From CAVPHV01 sp964465915 (GTDB lineage: Bacteria > Actinomycetota > Acidimicrobiia > Spongiisociales > UBA5794): a stretch of 12,864 bases of DNA. Of the stretch, positions 7,086 through 12,864 are shown piece after piece (within the stretch, counting starts at the first letter, position 1; the number at the start of each line of letters is the position of its first letter). Location of the stretch: assembly GCA_964465915.1 (NCBI GenBank), contig CAYXMJ010000089.1, positions 1 through 12,864 on the forward strand. Direction: 5' to 3'. Under the pieces are notes generated by a model that saw only the letters and a program-made list of their open reading frames with translations, searched no databases and was not told where the DNA came from. A program made the position numbers and the translations under genes.

Positions 7086-7119
7086 CTGGCGCTCCCCACC
7101 GCCAGTGAGGCTTCCAACT

Positions 7120-8421
7120 ATGGCTATCGACTTCGACACCATCGTCAACCTGTCCAAGAAACGCGGCTTCGTCTTCCAGTCGTCCGAGATCTACGGCGGG
7201 CTGCGCTCCGCTTACGACTACGGCCCGCTCGGCGTCGAATTGCTGCGCAATGTCAAGGACCAGTGGTGGCACTCGATGGTCCGGATGCGCGACGACGTCG
7301 TCGGTATCGACTCTGCCGTGATCCAGTCTCCCCAGGTGTGGGAGGCCTCCGGCCACCTGGCCTCGTTCACGGATCCTCTGGTCGAGTGCACTAACTGCAA
7401 CAACCGGTTCCGGCTCGACAAGCTCGAAGATGAGGACCAATGCCCCTCCTGCGGGAAGCGGGGGACCTTCACCGAGGCGAAGAGCTTCAACCTCATGTTC
7501 AAGACCCACATGGGTCCGGTGGAGAGCACCGACAACGCGGTATACCTGCGGCCTGAGACCGCCCAGGGCATCTTCATCAACTTCGAGAACGTGCGCCGCA
7601 CTGCCCGGCTCAAGCTGCCGTTCGGCATTGCCCAGATCGGTAAGTCGTTCCGCAACGAGATCACGCCCGGTCAGTTCGTCTTCCGCACCCGCGAGTTCGA
7701 GCAGATGGAGATGGAGTTCTTCTGCCGGCCCGAAGAGGCCGACGACTGGTTCCGCTACTGGGTCGAGGAGCGCCGCAACTGGTATATCGGCCTTGGGATG
7801 AAACCGGAGAATCTCCAGTTTCGACCCCACGAGGAGGACGAGCTTTCGCACTACTCGACGGGGACCTACGACGTCGACTACCGCTTCCCGTGGGGGTTCG
7901 ACGAGCTCGAGGGGATCGCCAACCGCACCGATTTTGACCTCAAGGCCCACATCGCACTCAGTGGCAAGGATCTCACCTACTTCGATCAAGAGGCCAACGA
8001 GCGTCTTGTTCCGTATGTGATCGAGCCGGCGGCGGGTGCCACTCGAACCACGTTTGCTTTCCTGATCGATGCATATCACGAGGAGGAGGTCAGGGACGAC
8101 ACTCGGGTCGTGCTGAAGCTCGATCCCCGTTTGTCGCCGATCAAGGTTGGGGTATTGCCGCTCTCCAAGAAGCCTGAACTGACCGAGGTCTCAGAACGGA
8201 TCGCGGCGGATCTGCGTCCACTCTGGCCGGTCGAGCACGACGTCACCCAGGCGATCGGGCGGCGCTACCGGCGCCAGGACGAAATCGGCACTCCCTACTG
8301 CGTCACGGTGGACTTCGACACGCTCGAGGACCAGCAAGTGACGGTGCGCGATCGTGACACCATGGAGCAGGACCGCATCTCGATCGATCAGGTCAAGAAC
8401 TATCTGCGGGAGCGGCTCTGA
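7120..8421 (+). CDS. glyS: Glycyl-tRNA synthetase, single-chain (alpha2) type
   Basis: This class II synthetase charges tRNA-Gly. The 433-residue product is the homodimeric form found in Actinobacteria, not the alpha2-beta2 GlyQ/GlyS form. Motif 1 region and active-site opening: RGFVFQSSEIYGG and AYDYGPLG (15-38). A Cys4 zinc module lies in the insertion (Cys90-x2-Cys93, Cys108-x2-Cys111). RPETAQGIFINF is at 144-155; motif 2 is FRNEITPGQFVFRTREFEQ (177-195). Motif 3 is EPAAGATRTTFAFLIDAY (302-319), with its Arg retained at 309. The C-terminal anticodon-binding domain covers about 335-433 (KVGVLPLSKK, then GRRYRRQDEIGTPYCVTVD). The start is ATG 7120 (MAIDFDTIVNLSKKRG); the longer open frame upstream runs through uppS and the palindrome. 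No T-box is visible. Convergent with the next gene, with 16 nt between stops. Confidence 0.95.
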   Translation: MAIDFDTIVNLSKKRGFVFQSSEIYGGLRSAYDYGPLGVELLRNVKDQWWHSMVRMRDDVVGIDSAVIQSPQVWEASGHLASFTDPLVECTNCNNRFRLDKLEDEDQCPSCGKRGTFTEAKSFNLMFKTHMGPVESTDNAVYLRPETAQGIFINFENVRRTARLKLPFGIAQIGKSFRNEITPGQFVFRTREFEQMEMEFFCRPEEADDWFRYWVEERRNWYIGLGMKPENLQFRPHEEDELSHYSTGTYDVDYRFPWGFDELEGIANRTDFDLKAHIALSGKDLTYFDQEANERLVPYVIEPAAGATRTTFAFLIDAYHEEEVRDDTRVVLKLDPRLSPIKVGVLPLSKKPELTEVSERIAADLRPLWPVEHDVTQAIGRRYRRQDEIGTPYCVTVDFDTLEDQQVTVRDRDTMEQDRISIDQVKNYLRERL

Positions 8422-8437
8422 GTAGCCGGCTAAGGCT

Positions 8438-9685
8438 TCACGCCAGCGTGGCGTCCTCGATGAAGATGTTGCGCATCAGCGGGTCCACCTTGGCCAGGAC
8501 CCCGGTGATGGTGACGGTGTCGTGACGCTCCTTGCCCCGATCCGAGCCGGGCGGTAGCGCTACGACGGCGTCGATGCTGGTGTTGCCGTAGAGGTCGTGC
8601 TGCACCGACGCAATGGTGACGACGGCCTTCACACCGGGCTCGTCGCCGAAGTCGGCATCGTATTGGTACGCCCGAATCGACTTGAGCTCGCCCGTCCACG
8701 TGACCCGGGCACCGCGGAACTCCTGGTCGAACAGATCGTTGCTCTCGTAGCTCAAGGCGGTCTCGGTGAAGATGGCGGTTGCCACTGTCTCTGCGCTCGG
8801 CCCATTGCCGGCCGCGGGCGGACTTGGGACGGGGGCACGGGTTGGGGCAGATGGCGCGGTTCGGGCCTCGACCGATCGGCGCCATCCCTCGACCTCCGTG
8901 TCGGCCGGTAGCAGGGTGGCGAGCTCATCGAGGACGGTGGATGCCTCGGCAGCATCCCCCGAGGTTGCGAGGGCCTCGGCTTCGAGCATGCGGCTCTCGA
9001 GATCGGTGGGGTCCTGCGCCGCCACGGTACGGAGCCTGGCGGTTGACTCACCGAGCTGGCCCTGTTGGCGCATGGTGAGTGCTTCGGAAATGTCATCGGT
9101 GGCGGAACGGCCGGTGAGTGCCCGGGCTGTGCCGAGCATCCGGCGGACCGTGGTGGTGATCACGTCCCCCCGTTTCTCCATTCCGGTGCTCTCGAACCGG
9201 ATGTGGTCGTCCTCGACGACGACGCCGGGATACGCCGTCTGGAGGCGCAGCAGTGATATCCGAACCGCCGGGGTCAAGAGCAGCTTGACGGCATTCGCAT
9301 CGTCGCTCTTGACGACGAAGGCATCGTCAAAGCTCTGGTCGCCGACCTCGATGTCTTGAGCACCGAAGGCCTGGGTGATCCGGCTGAACCCGGTCTGGCG
9401 GGTCAGCTTCATGTCGGGACCGAGCCGCGGGTACGAGACGCGGTACGTGGTCAGGACGGTGCTGTTGTTGCCGCTGCGTTGCGCTTTGACCGACACCTCG
9501 ATGTCCAAGCCGTTGCGCTGGCCGGCAATGCGCGGCTGCTTGGTCCATGAACCGGGCTCGAAGCCCAAACCAAGGTCGGAGGCCGCCCCTTGCCAGATCA
9601 ATCCGGTGGCTCGCTGTGCTCGCGCCGCCACCCGGATGATGCCGCTGATCACGGCAATGACGATGAAGATGAAGAAGACACCCAT
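8438..9685 (-). CDS. Membrane-anchored protein of unknown function with TPR-like and OB-like segments
   Basis: I do not recognise this 415-residue protein. Residues 1-19 form a single hydrophobic helix followed by RVAARAQR. This looks like a signal anchor; the flanking charges do not settle which side the rest lies on. Residues about 27-190 form an alpha/beta domain with a pattern seen in uncharacterised membrane-associated proteins (GDQSFDDAFVVKSDD, 115-129, then LLLTPAVRISLLRL). Residues about 197-270 are Ala/Leu/Glu-rich helices resembling two TPR-like repeats. A Pro/Ser/Ala linker (about 276-300) leads to a C-terminal beta-rich domain (about 300-415) whose strands (ARVTWTGELKSI, VKAVVTIAS, DTVTITGVLAKVD, NIFIEDATL) suggest an OB fold like those in small bacterial envelope proteins. 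ATG 9685 lacks a ribosome binding site but has a -10-like TAGACT 6 nt upstream. It lies 35 nt downstream of the Lrp/AsnC regulator on the same strand. Confidence 0.82.
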   Translation of the reverse strand: MGVFFIFIVIAVISGIIRVAARAQRATGLIWQGAASDLGLGFEPGSWTKQPRIAGQRNGLDIEVSVKAQRSGNNSTVLTTYRVSYPRLGPDMKLTRQTGFSRITQAFGAQDIEVGDQSFDDAFVVKSDDANAVKLLLTPAVRISLLRLQTAYPGVVVEDDHIRFESTGMEKRGDVITTTVRRMLGTARALTGRSATDDISEALTMRQQGQLGESTARLRTVAAQDPTDLESRMLEAEALATSGDAAEASTVLDELATLLPADTEVEGWRRSVEARTAPSAPTRAPVPSPPAAGNGPSAETVATAIFTETALSYESNDLFDQEFRGARVTWTGELKSIRAYQYDADFGDEPGVKAVVTIASVQHDLYGNTSIDAVVALPPGSDRGKERHDTVTITGVLAKVDPLMRNIFIEDATLA

Positions 9686-9691
9686 AGGTCA

Positions 9692-9697
9692 AGTCTA
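9692..9697 (-). promoter_or_regulatory. Leaderless-type -10 (TAGACT) for the 8438-9685 gene
   Basis: On the - strand TAGACT is followed by TGACCT and then ATG 9685. A TANNNT hexamer 6 nt before the start codon, with no purine-rich site, is the arrangement of leaderless actinobacterial promoters. No good -35 is visible. Confidence 0.5.
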
Positions 9698-9720
9698 CGG
9701 CTCGGCTACGACGGATCGAT

Positions 9721-10170
9721 CTACCCGTCGGTGAGCGGCGGGACCCGACCCTCGAAGTAGGTGGTGAGTGCCACGACGGTGCGGCTCATCCCGGGGGCAA
9801 CCTGGCGGATGTCCTCCAGGACCTGACCGAGATGTTCGGAGGAACGAGCTCGGACGACGACCTGGAGATCGAACTCACCGGTCACGGCAAAGCAACTGAC
9901 GATGTAGGGGATGGTCCGGAGCCGGGCCGCCACGTCGGTGAGCGATTCGGCCGTTCCCACGCCGAGGCTGATGATGGCGGCGACGGGGAGTTCGACCTTG
10001 GTCCAGTCGAGCAGGATGCGCGAACCACGGATGACGCCATCGGCGCGGAGGCGCTTCACTCTGGCGTGGACGGTGGCTGTGGCGACGTCGAGTTCCTTGG
10101 CGACTTGGGCGAGGGGGAGGCGAGCGTCCTCCGCGAGATATCCGATGATCTTCTGGTCAAGAGTGTCCAT
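9721..10170 (-). CDS. Lrp/AsnC-family transcriptional regulator
   Basis: The 149-residue protein has the usual Lrp/AsnC length and two domains. An N-terminal helix-turn-helix opens with MDTLDQKIIGYLAEDARLPL and continues with VAKELDVATATVHARVKRLR and DGVIRGSRILLD (about 1-55). A C-terminal RAM ligand-binding/oligomerisation domain (about 62-140) contains the conserved VTGEFDLQVVVRA and ends TTYFEGRVPP. Family members bind amino acids and form dimers to octamers on DNA. The start is ATG 10170. An in-frame extension to 10350 has no family similarity and would cross the divergent promoter region. A TAATCT 7 nt upstream of ATG, with no ribosome binding site, suggests a leaderless mRNA. Regulators of this family often control themselves and the divergent gene, here the small ORF at 10282. 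The effector amino acid cannot be told. Confidence 0.92.
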   Translation of the reverse strand: MDTLDQKIIGYLAEDARLPLAQVAKELDVATATVHARVKRLRADGVIRGSRILLDWTKVELPVAAIISLGVGTAESLTDVAARLRTIPYIVSCFAVTGEFDLQVVVRARSSEHLGQVLEDIRQVAPGMSRTVVALTTYFEGRVPPLTDG

Positions 10171-10177
10171 AGGAATA

Positions 10178-10183
10178 AGATTA
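10178..10183 (-). promoter_or_regulatory. Leaderless-type -10 (TAATCT) of the Lrp/AsnC regulator
   Basis: On the - strand TAATCT lies 7 nt before ATG 10170, with TATTCCT between. It fits TANNNT and there is no Shine-Dalgarno. The -35 region has no clear consensus match, which may mean activator dependence or simply weak expression. Confidence 0.5.
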
Positions 10184-10207
10184 ACGGAAGAACGTTGATG
10201 TAGATAG

Positions 10208-10217
10208 AAGATATCTT
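10208..10217. promoter_or_regulatory. Perfect palindrome AAGATATCTT over the -35 of the divergent promoter
   Basis: The 10-bp perfect palindrome lies midway between the regulator's start and the small ORF, and its last two bases are the first two of the TTGACT -35 box. The surroundings (10171-10217) are distinctly AT-richer than the rest of the window. The position suits an operator for the adjacent Lrp/AsnC protein. That is inference; short palindromes also occur by chance in AT-rich DNA. Confidence 0.35.
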
Positions 10218-10244
10218 GACTCCGCTCCCGAACAGCGCGATACT
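10216..10244 (+). promoter_or_regulatory. Sigma-70/SigA promoter TTGACT-17-GATACT
   Basis: The -35 TTGACT (10216-10221) and -10 GATACT (10239-10244) are separated by exactly 17 nt, the best consensus promoter in the window. Transcription would start near 10251 and give a leader of about 31 nt to the ATG at 10282. The transcript would end at the hairpin at 10415-10446, a length of roughly 195 nt. Confidence 0.6.
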
Positions 10245-10281
10245 TCGGGGCGGTAGGACACGACAGGAAACGAAGGCCACG

Positions 10282-10371
10282 ATGAACACTCACCCCGACA
10301 TGGCGCTTCAGATGGTGACATCTCGGCGCAACGCCAATACTGCCGCCCACAAGAAGCGCGAGAAGAAGTAG
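10282..10371 (+). CDS. Small basic 29-residue protein, unrecognised (or sRNA with a small ORF)
   Basis: ATG 10282 opens a 29-codon frame ending at TAG. It starts MNTHPDMAL and ends AAHKKREKK, so the C terminus is strongly basic (six Lys/Arg among the last seven residues). Support for translation: GAAGG sits 5 nt before ATG; 23 of 29 sense codons end in G or C, like neighbouring genes; a consensus-like promoter lies upstream at 10216-10244; and an intrinsic terminator follows at 10415-10446. The product has no membrane segment or cysteine, and I do not recognise it. It is divergent from an Lrp/AsnC regulator, which may control it. Alternatives are a regulatory RNA of about 195 nt whose ORF is incidental, or a leader peptide, although no downstream gene is read through the terminator. 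Confidence 0.55.
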   Translation: MNTHPDMALQMVTSRRNANTAAHKKREKK

Positions 10372-10414
10372 TCGACCGATCTAGCGCGGAGAGTTCGCCT
10401 CTCTCTCCACGATC

Positions 10415-10446
10415 AACGGGGAGCCCGGATGGGCTCCCCGTTTCCG
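10415..10446 (+). terminator. Intrinsic terminator after the small ORF
   Basis: A perfect stem, ACGGGGAGCCC (10416-10426) with its complement at 10431-10441, has a GGAT tetraloop and one more A-T pair outside. TTTCC follows. The GC-rich stem is very strong although the T-tract is short. It lies 44 nt after the small ORF's stop and 38 nt before the dnaG -10, so it insulates dnaG from upstream transcription. Confidence 0.75.
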
Positions 10447-10483
10447 TTGGGGGCGCTGCGGGATTCGGGTCCGGGGGCCTCGG

Positions 10484-10489
10484 TACACT
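10484..10489 (+). promoter_or_regulatory. Leaderless-type -10 (TACACT) of dnaG-rpoD
   Basis: TACACT fits TANNNT and lies exactly 7 nt before GTG 10497, with no purine-rich ribosome binding site between. This implies transcription starting at or very near the initiation codon. No clear -35 is seen at the 17-nt position. Confidence 0.55.
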
Positions 10490-10496
10490 CGCCGTC

Positions 10497-12269
10497 GTGG
10501 CGTATCCCCGCGAAGAGATCGATCAGGTGCGAGACCGCACCGATCTGGTGGAACTGGCCTCCGAGGTCACCAAGGTCCGCCGGACCGGCAGGTCGGTCAT
10601 GGCCGTGTGCCCCTTCCACCAGGAGAAGACTCCGTCGTTGTCGATCGATGCCGCCCGCGGTCTCTACCACTGCTTTGGGTGCAGCAAAAGCGGTGATGTA
10701 TTTCGCTGGGTGCAAGAGACCCACGCCCTCGACTTCCGCGAAGCGGTCGAGTTCCTGGCGAGGCGTGCTGGGATCGAACTCACCGAGGAGAAGGGGGCTA
10801 AGGAACGCCGCGGCCGGCGTGAAGAACTGATTCGAGCCACTGCGGCCGCGGTTGAGTTCTACCACGAGCGGCTACGCAAGGCCGATGACGCCGCGGCCGC
10901 CCGCAGCTACCTGCGGGGGAGAGGCTACGGAGCCGAGGTGGTCGAGCGCTTCGAAATCGGGTATTCGCCCGATACGTGGGACACCCTCACCCGTCACCTG
11001 AAGGCCAAGGGTTTCGGCGACGCCGTGCTCGATACCGCCGGGTTGGCGTCGCGCAGCAGACAGGGGCGTTTGATCGATCGGTTCCGAGGCCGTCTGATGT
11101 TCCCCATCTACGACCTGCGGGGTGATGCGGTCGGTTTCGGCGCCCGCCTGCTGGAAGGTGACGGACCCAAGTACTTGAACTCTCCGGAGACCCCGATCTA
11201 CCAGAAGTCGCGGCTGCTGTACGGGCTGAACTGGGCCAAGAGCGAAATCGTCCGCGGCGGCGAGGCGGTCGTCGTCGAGGGCTACACCGACGTGATCGCC
11301 TTCCACGACGCCGAGCTGCCGGTGGCAGTGGCGACCTGCGGCACGGCGTTGGGAGAGGACCATCTCGACCTGCTGCGGCGCTTCACCGGCCGGGTCGTGC
11401 TGGCATTTGATGCCGACGAGGCAGGCGCCGGCGCTGCGTTGCGGGGCTTCGAACGCTCGGTGCCGGGTGACCTCGACCTGCGAGTGGCAGCGCTGCCGAA
11501 AGGGCGGGACCCGGCCGACCTGATGCGTGACGGTGACGTCGACCTGCTCCTTGCCGCAGTCGGGGATTCCACGCCGCTGCTGCAGTTCCGGCTCGAGGCC
11601 GAGCTTCGTCAGTTCGATCTCGGTGAGGCCGAGGCCCGGGGGAGAGCAATCGGCGCCACTGCCGCCCTCGTCGCCCTCCATCCCGATTCGGTAGTGCGGC
11701 ACGAATACGCGGTGATGCTGTCACGCCGAACCGGGGTGGACCTGGCCGTTGTCGAGCAAGCGATTGCGCAGGCCGGTCGCCGGGTGCAGCGCGAGCGCGA
11801 GGCCGATGTCGAACCGGCCGACGAGTTCGTTCGCAAGCTGACCGGCGAGGAGAAGGCTGAGCTGGAACTACTACGTTTGGTGCTCGCCAACGATCCGGGG
11901 ATCCGGCAGGTCGAGTTGAGCGCAGACCTATTCGCCGTGCCTCGTCTGCAACGTGCCTATGGTCTAGTGGGGCCAGAGGTACTGGCGCTCCCGCCGGGGA
12001 CGCCGCCCAACCTCGGGGGCCTGATCGGGGAAGATGAATCGCCCGAGGGCGCGCTGCTGCGCCGCCTGGCGATGGAGAACCGACCATTGTCCGACGCCGA
12101 GGCCTTGGTGAATAGGCTCAAGGTGGGGGGGTTGGAGCGCCGAATTGGAGAACTGCGGCGCTCGTTGGAGGGGCTAGATCCGGACCAGGATCAACAGGGT
12201 TATTCCGACACGTTCCAAGAGTTGATAGCGTTGGAGACCCAACGACGCGAATTGCGGAGTCAAGGATGA
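10497..12269 (+). CDS. dnaG: DNA primase DnaG
   Basis: DnaG makes the RNA primers for replication. The 590-residue protein has the N-terminal CHC2 zinc finger with Cys38, His41, Cys59 and Cys62 (CPFH and CFGC) and the surrounding QEKTPSLSI and GLYHCFGC. The RNA-polymerase core includes RFEIGYSPDTWD, FRGRLMFPIYD and KYLNSPETPIYQKSRLLYGL. The TOPRIM metal sites are Glu261 in VVVEGYTDVIAFH and Asp305/Asp307 in LAFDADEAG. The C-terminal region (about 430-590), which normally binds DnaB, is divergent and charged, as usual. The start is GTG 10497: VAYPREEIDQVRDRTDLVEL is the standard N terminus, and the TACACT 7 nt upstream supports a leaderless mRNA. The stop overlaps the rpoD start as ATGA. The dnaG-rpoD pair is the core of the classical macromolecular-synthesis operon; rpsU is not in front of it. 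Confidence 0.96.
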   Translation: MAYPREEIDQVRDRTDLVELASEVTKVRRTGRSVMAVCPFHQEKTPSLSIDAARGLYHCFGCSKSGDVFRWVQETHALDFREAVEFLARRAGIELTEEKGAKERRGRREELIRATAAAVEFYHERLRKADDAAAARSYLRGRGYGAEVVERFEIGYSPDTWDTLTRHLKAKGFGDAVLDTAGLASRSRQGRLIDRFRGRLMFPIYDLRGDAVGFGARLLEGDGPKYLNSPETPIYQKSRLLYGLNWAKSEIVRGGEAVVVEGYTDVIAFHDAELPVAVATCGTALGEDHLDLLRRFTGRVVLAFDADEAGAGAALRGFERSVPGDLDLRVAALPKGRDPADLMRDGDVDLLLAAVGDSTPLLQFRLEAELRQFDLGEAEARGRAIGATAALVALHPDSVVRHEYAVMLSRRTGVDLAVVEQAIAQAGRRVQREREADVEPADEFVRKLTGEEKAELELLRLVLANDPGIRQVELSADLFAVPRLQRAYGLVGPEVLALPPGTPPNLGGLIGEDESPEGALLRRLAMENRPLSDAEALVNRLKVGGLERRIGELRRSLEGLDPDQDQQGYSDTFQELIALETQRRELRSQG

Positions 12270-12864
12270 ACGAAACCGCATCAGGAGTCTTCGAGGAATT
12301 GGCCTCGCGCGGCAAACAGCGCGGGTTCCTCGTGATGACCGAGGTGCAGCAGGAACTCGAAGACGTCGAGGCTCCACCGGAGTCGTTCGACGATGTCTTT
12401 GTCGCGCTGCGCGAGCGTGGTGTCACCATCCGCGAGGACTCCCATGATGCGTTGGCCGCGACGGCGCTCAGCAGCGATGAGCTCGTGCATGTTTCGGATC
12501 CGGTGCGAATGTATCTCCAGGAGATCGGCCGCTACCCGCTGCTCACCCCTCAGCAGGAGGTCGAACTGGCGATGCAGATGGAGGCCGGGATACGGGCCGA
12601 CGACAAGCTTGCCCTCGCCGGGCCGGGTCTCGAAGTGGGCGAGCGCACGATCTTGGAGCGGGCAAGCCGCTCAGCCGACCGGGCCCGCAAGCGCTTGGTC
12701 GAGGCGAACTTGCGTCTTGTGGTTTCGATCGCCAAGAAGTATGTGGGGCGAGGCTTGTCATTGCTCGATCTGATCCAGGAGGGCAACCTCGGGCTGATCC
12801 GCGCAGTCGAGAAGTTCGACTACCGCAAGGGCTTCAAGTTCTCGACGTATGCCACGTGGTGGAT
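12266..12864 (+). CDS. rpoD: Primary sigma factor RpoD/SigA, N-terminal part (runs off the window)
   Basis: The ATG at 12266, in an ATGA overlap with dnaG, opens a frame that stays open to the last base: 199 codons plus two bases. Residues about 7-60 resemble a compact sigma region 1.1 (RGKQRGFLVMTEVQQELE, then ESFDDVFVALRERGVTI). Region 1.2 is DPVRMYLQEIGRYPLLTPQQ (78-97). Regions 2.1-2.3 are VEANLRLVVSIAKKYVGRG (145-163), LDLIQEGNLGLIRAVEKFDY (167-186) and KGFKFSTYATWW (188-199), matching group 1/2 sigma-70 factors. Regions 2.4, 3 and 4 lie outside. Linkage to dnaG and the presence of region 1.1 favour the housekeeping sigma factor over an alternative group 2 factor. Translation is probably coupled to dnaG. 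Confidence 0.94.
   Translation, partial: MNETASGVFEELASRGKQRGFLVMTEVQQELEDVEAPPESFDDVFVALRERGVTIREDSHDALAATALSSDELVHVSDPVRMYLQEIGRYPLLTPQQEVELAMQMEAGIRADDKLALAGPGLEVGERTILERASRSADRARKRLVEANLRLVVSIAKKYVGRGLSLLDLIQEGNLGLIRAVEKFDYRKGFKFSTYATWW

Noticed and set aside
6880..7119. Possible N-terminal extension of GlyRS through the palindrome
   Set aside because: It reads Arg-rich sequence from uppS out of frame; the family N terminus starts at ATG 7120, which also has a GAGG 9 nt upstream.
8023..8076. GlyRS motif 3 reads GATRTTFAFL rather than the GVDR form
   Set aside because: The essential Arg is retained, and as far as I recall actinobacterial GlyRS enzymes commonly vary here, so I do not treat it as damage.
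6182..8079. Long - strand open frames opposite uppS and glyS
   Set aside because: They are low-complexity antisense products of GC-rich third positions. UppS and GlyRS signatures on the + strand explain the sequence.
1..12864. Defence system, prophage, IS element, CRISPR array, toxin-antitoxin pair, tRNA or riboswitch
   Set aside because: No transposase, integrase, direct-repeat array, cloverleaf or T-box was seen; gene order and codon use are uniform and housekeeping in character.

Overview
The window is gene-dense, high-GC chromosomal DNA with strong C/G bias at third codon positions. It holds conserved housekeeping genes and shows no phage, plasmid, IS, CRISPR, tRNA or rRNA signal. Gene content and protein style suggest a deep-branching actinobacterium, most likely Acidimicrobiia. 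The evidence is single-chain GlyRS, RecO and a YbeY-CNNM/CorC-Era run of actinobacterial type, Thr-rich surface linkers, TANNNT -10 elements sitting 6-7 nt upstream of start codons, and a PgpH-type c-di-AMP phosphodiesterase that most familiar Actinobacteria lack. This placement is inference; no phylogeny could be run.

Region 1 (1-5158, + strand) is a tightly packed operon: phoH (5' end outside the window), pgpH, ybeY, a CNNM/CorC-like CBS membrane protein, and era. The first three junctions are ATGA stop/start overlaps and era starts 1 nt after the preceding stop. The genes link rRNA maturation and ribosome assembly (PhoH, YbeY, Era) with second-messenger turnover (PgpH) and probable ion transport (CNNM/CorC).

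Region 2 (5169-5450, - strand) is a small pterin-4a-carbinolamine dehydratase gene, convergent with era and divergent from recO. Region 3 (5551-8421, + strand) holds recO and uppS, which overlap by 8 nt, then a 56-bp nested palindrome, then glyS.

Region 4 (8438-10170, - strand) carries a membrane-anchored protein of unknown function with TPR-like and OB-like segments, and upstream of it an Lrp/AsnC regulator. Divergent from the regulator is a compact unit at 10216-10446: a TTGACT-17-GATACT promoter with a palindrome over its -35, a ribosome binding site, a 29-codon basic ORF and a strong intrinsic terminator. This is the best candidate for something undescribed.

Region 5 (10497-12864, + strand) is dnaG followed by rpoD with an ATGA overlap. 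This is the replication-transcription core of the classical macromolecular-synthesis operon without rpsU. rpoD runs off the window. Three genes (the unknown membrane protein, the Lrp/AsnC regulator and dnaG) look leaderless.
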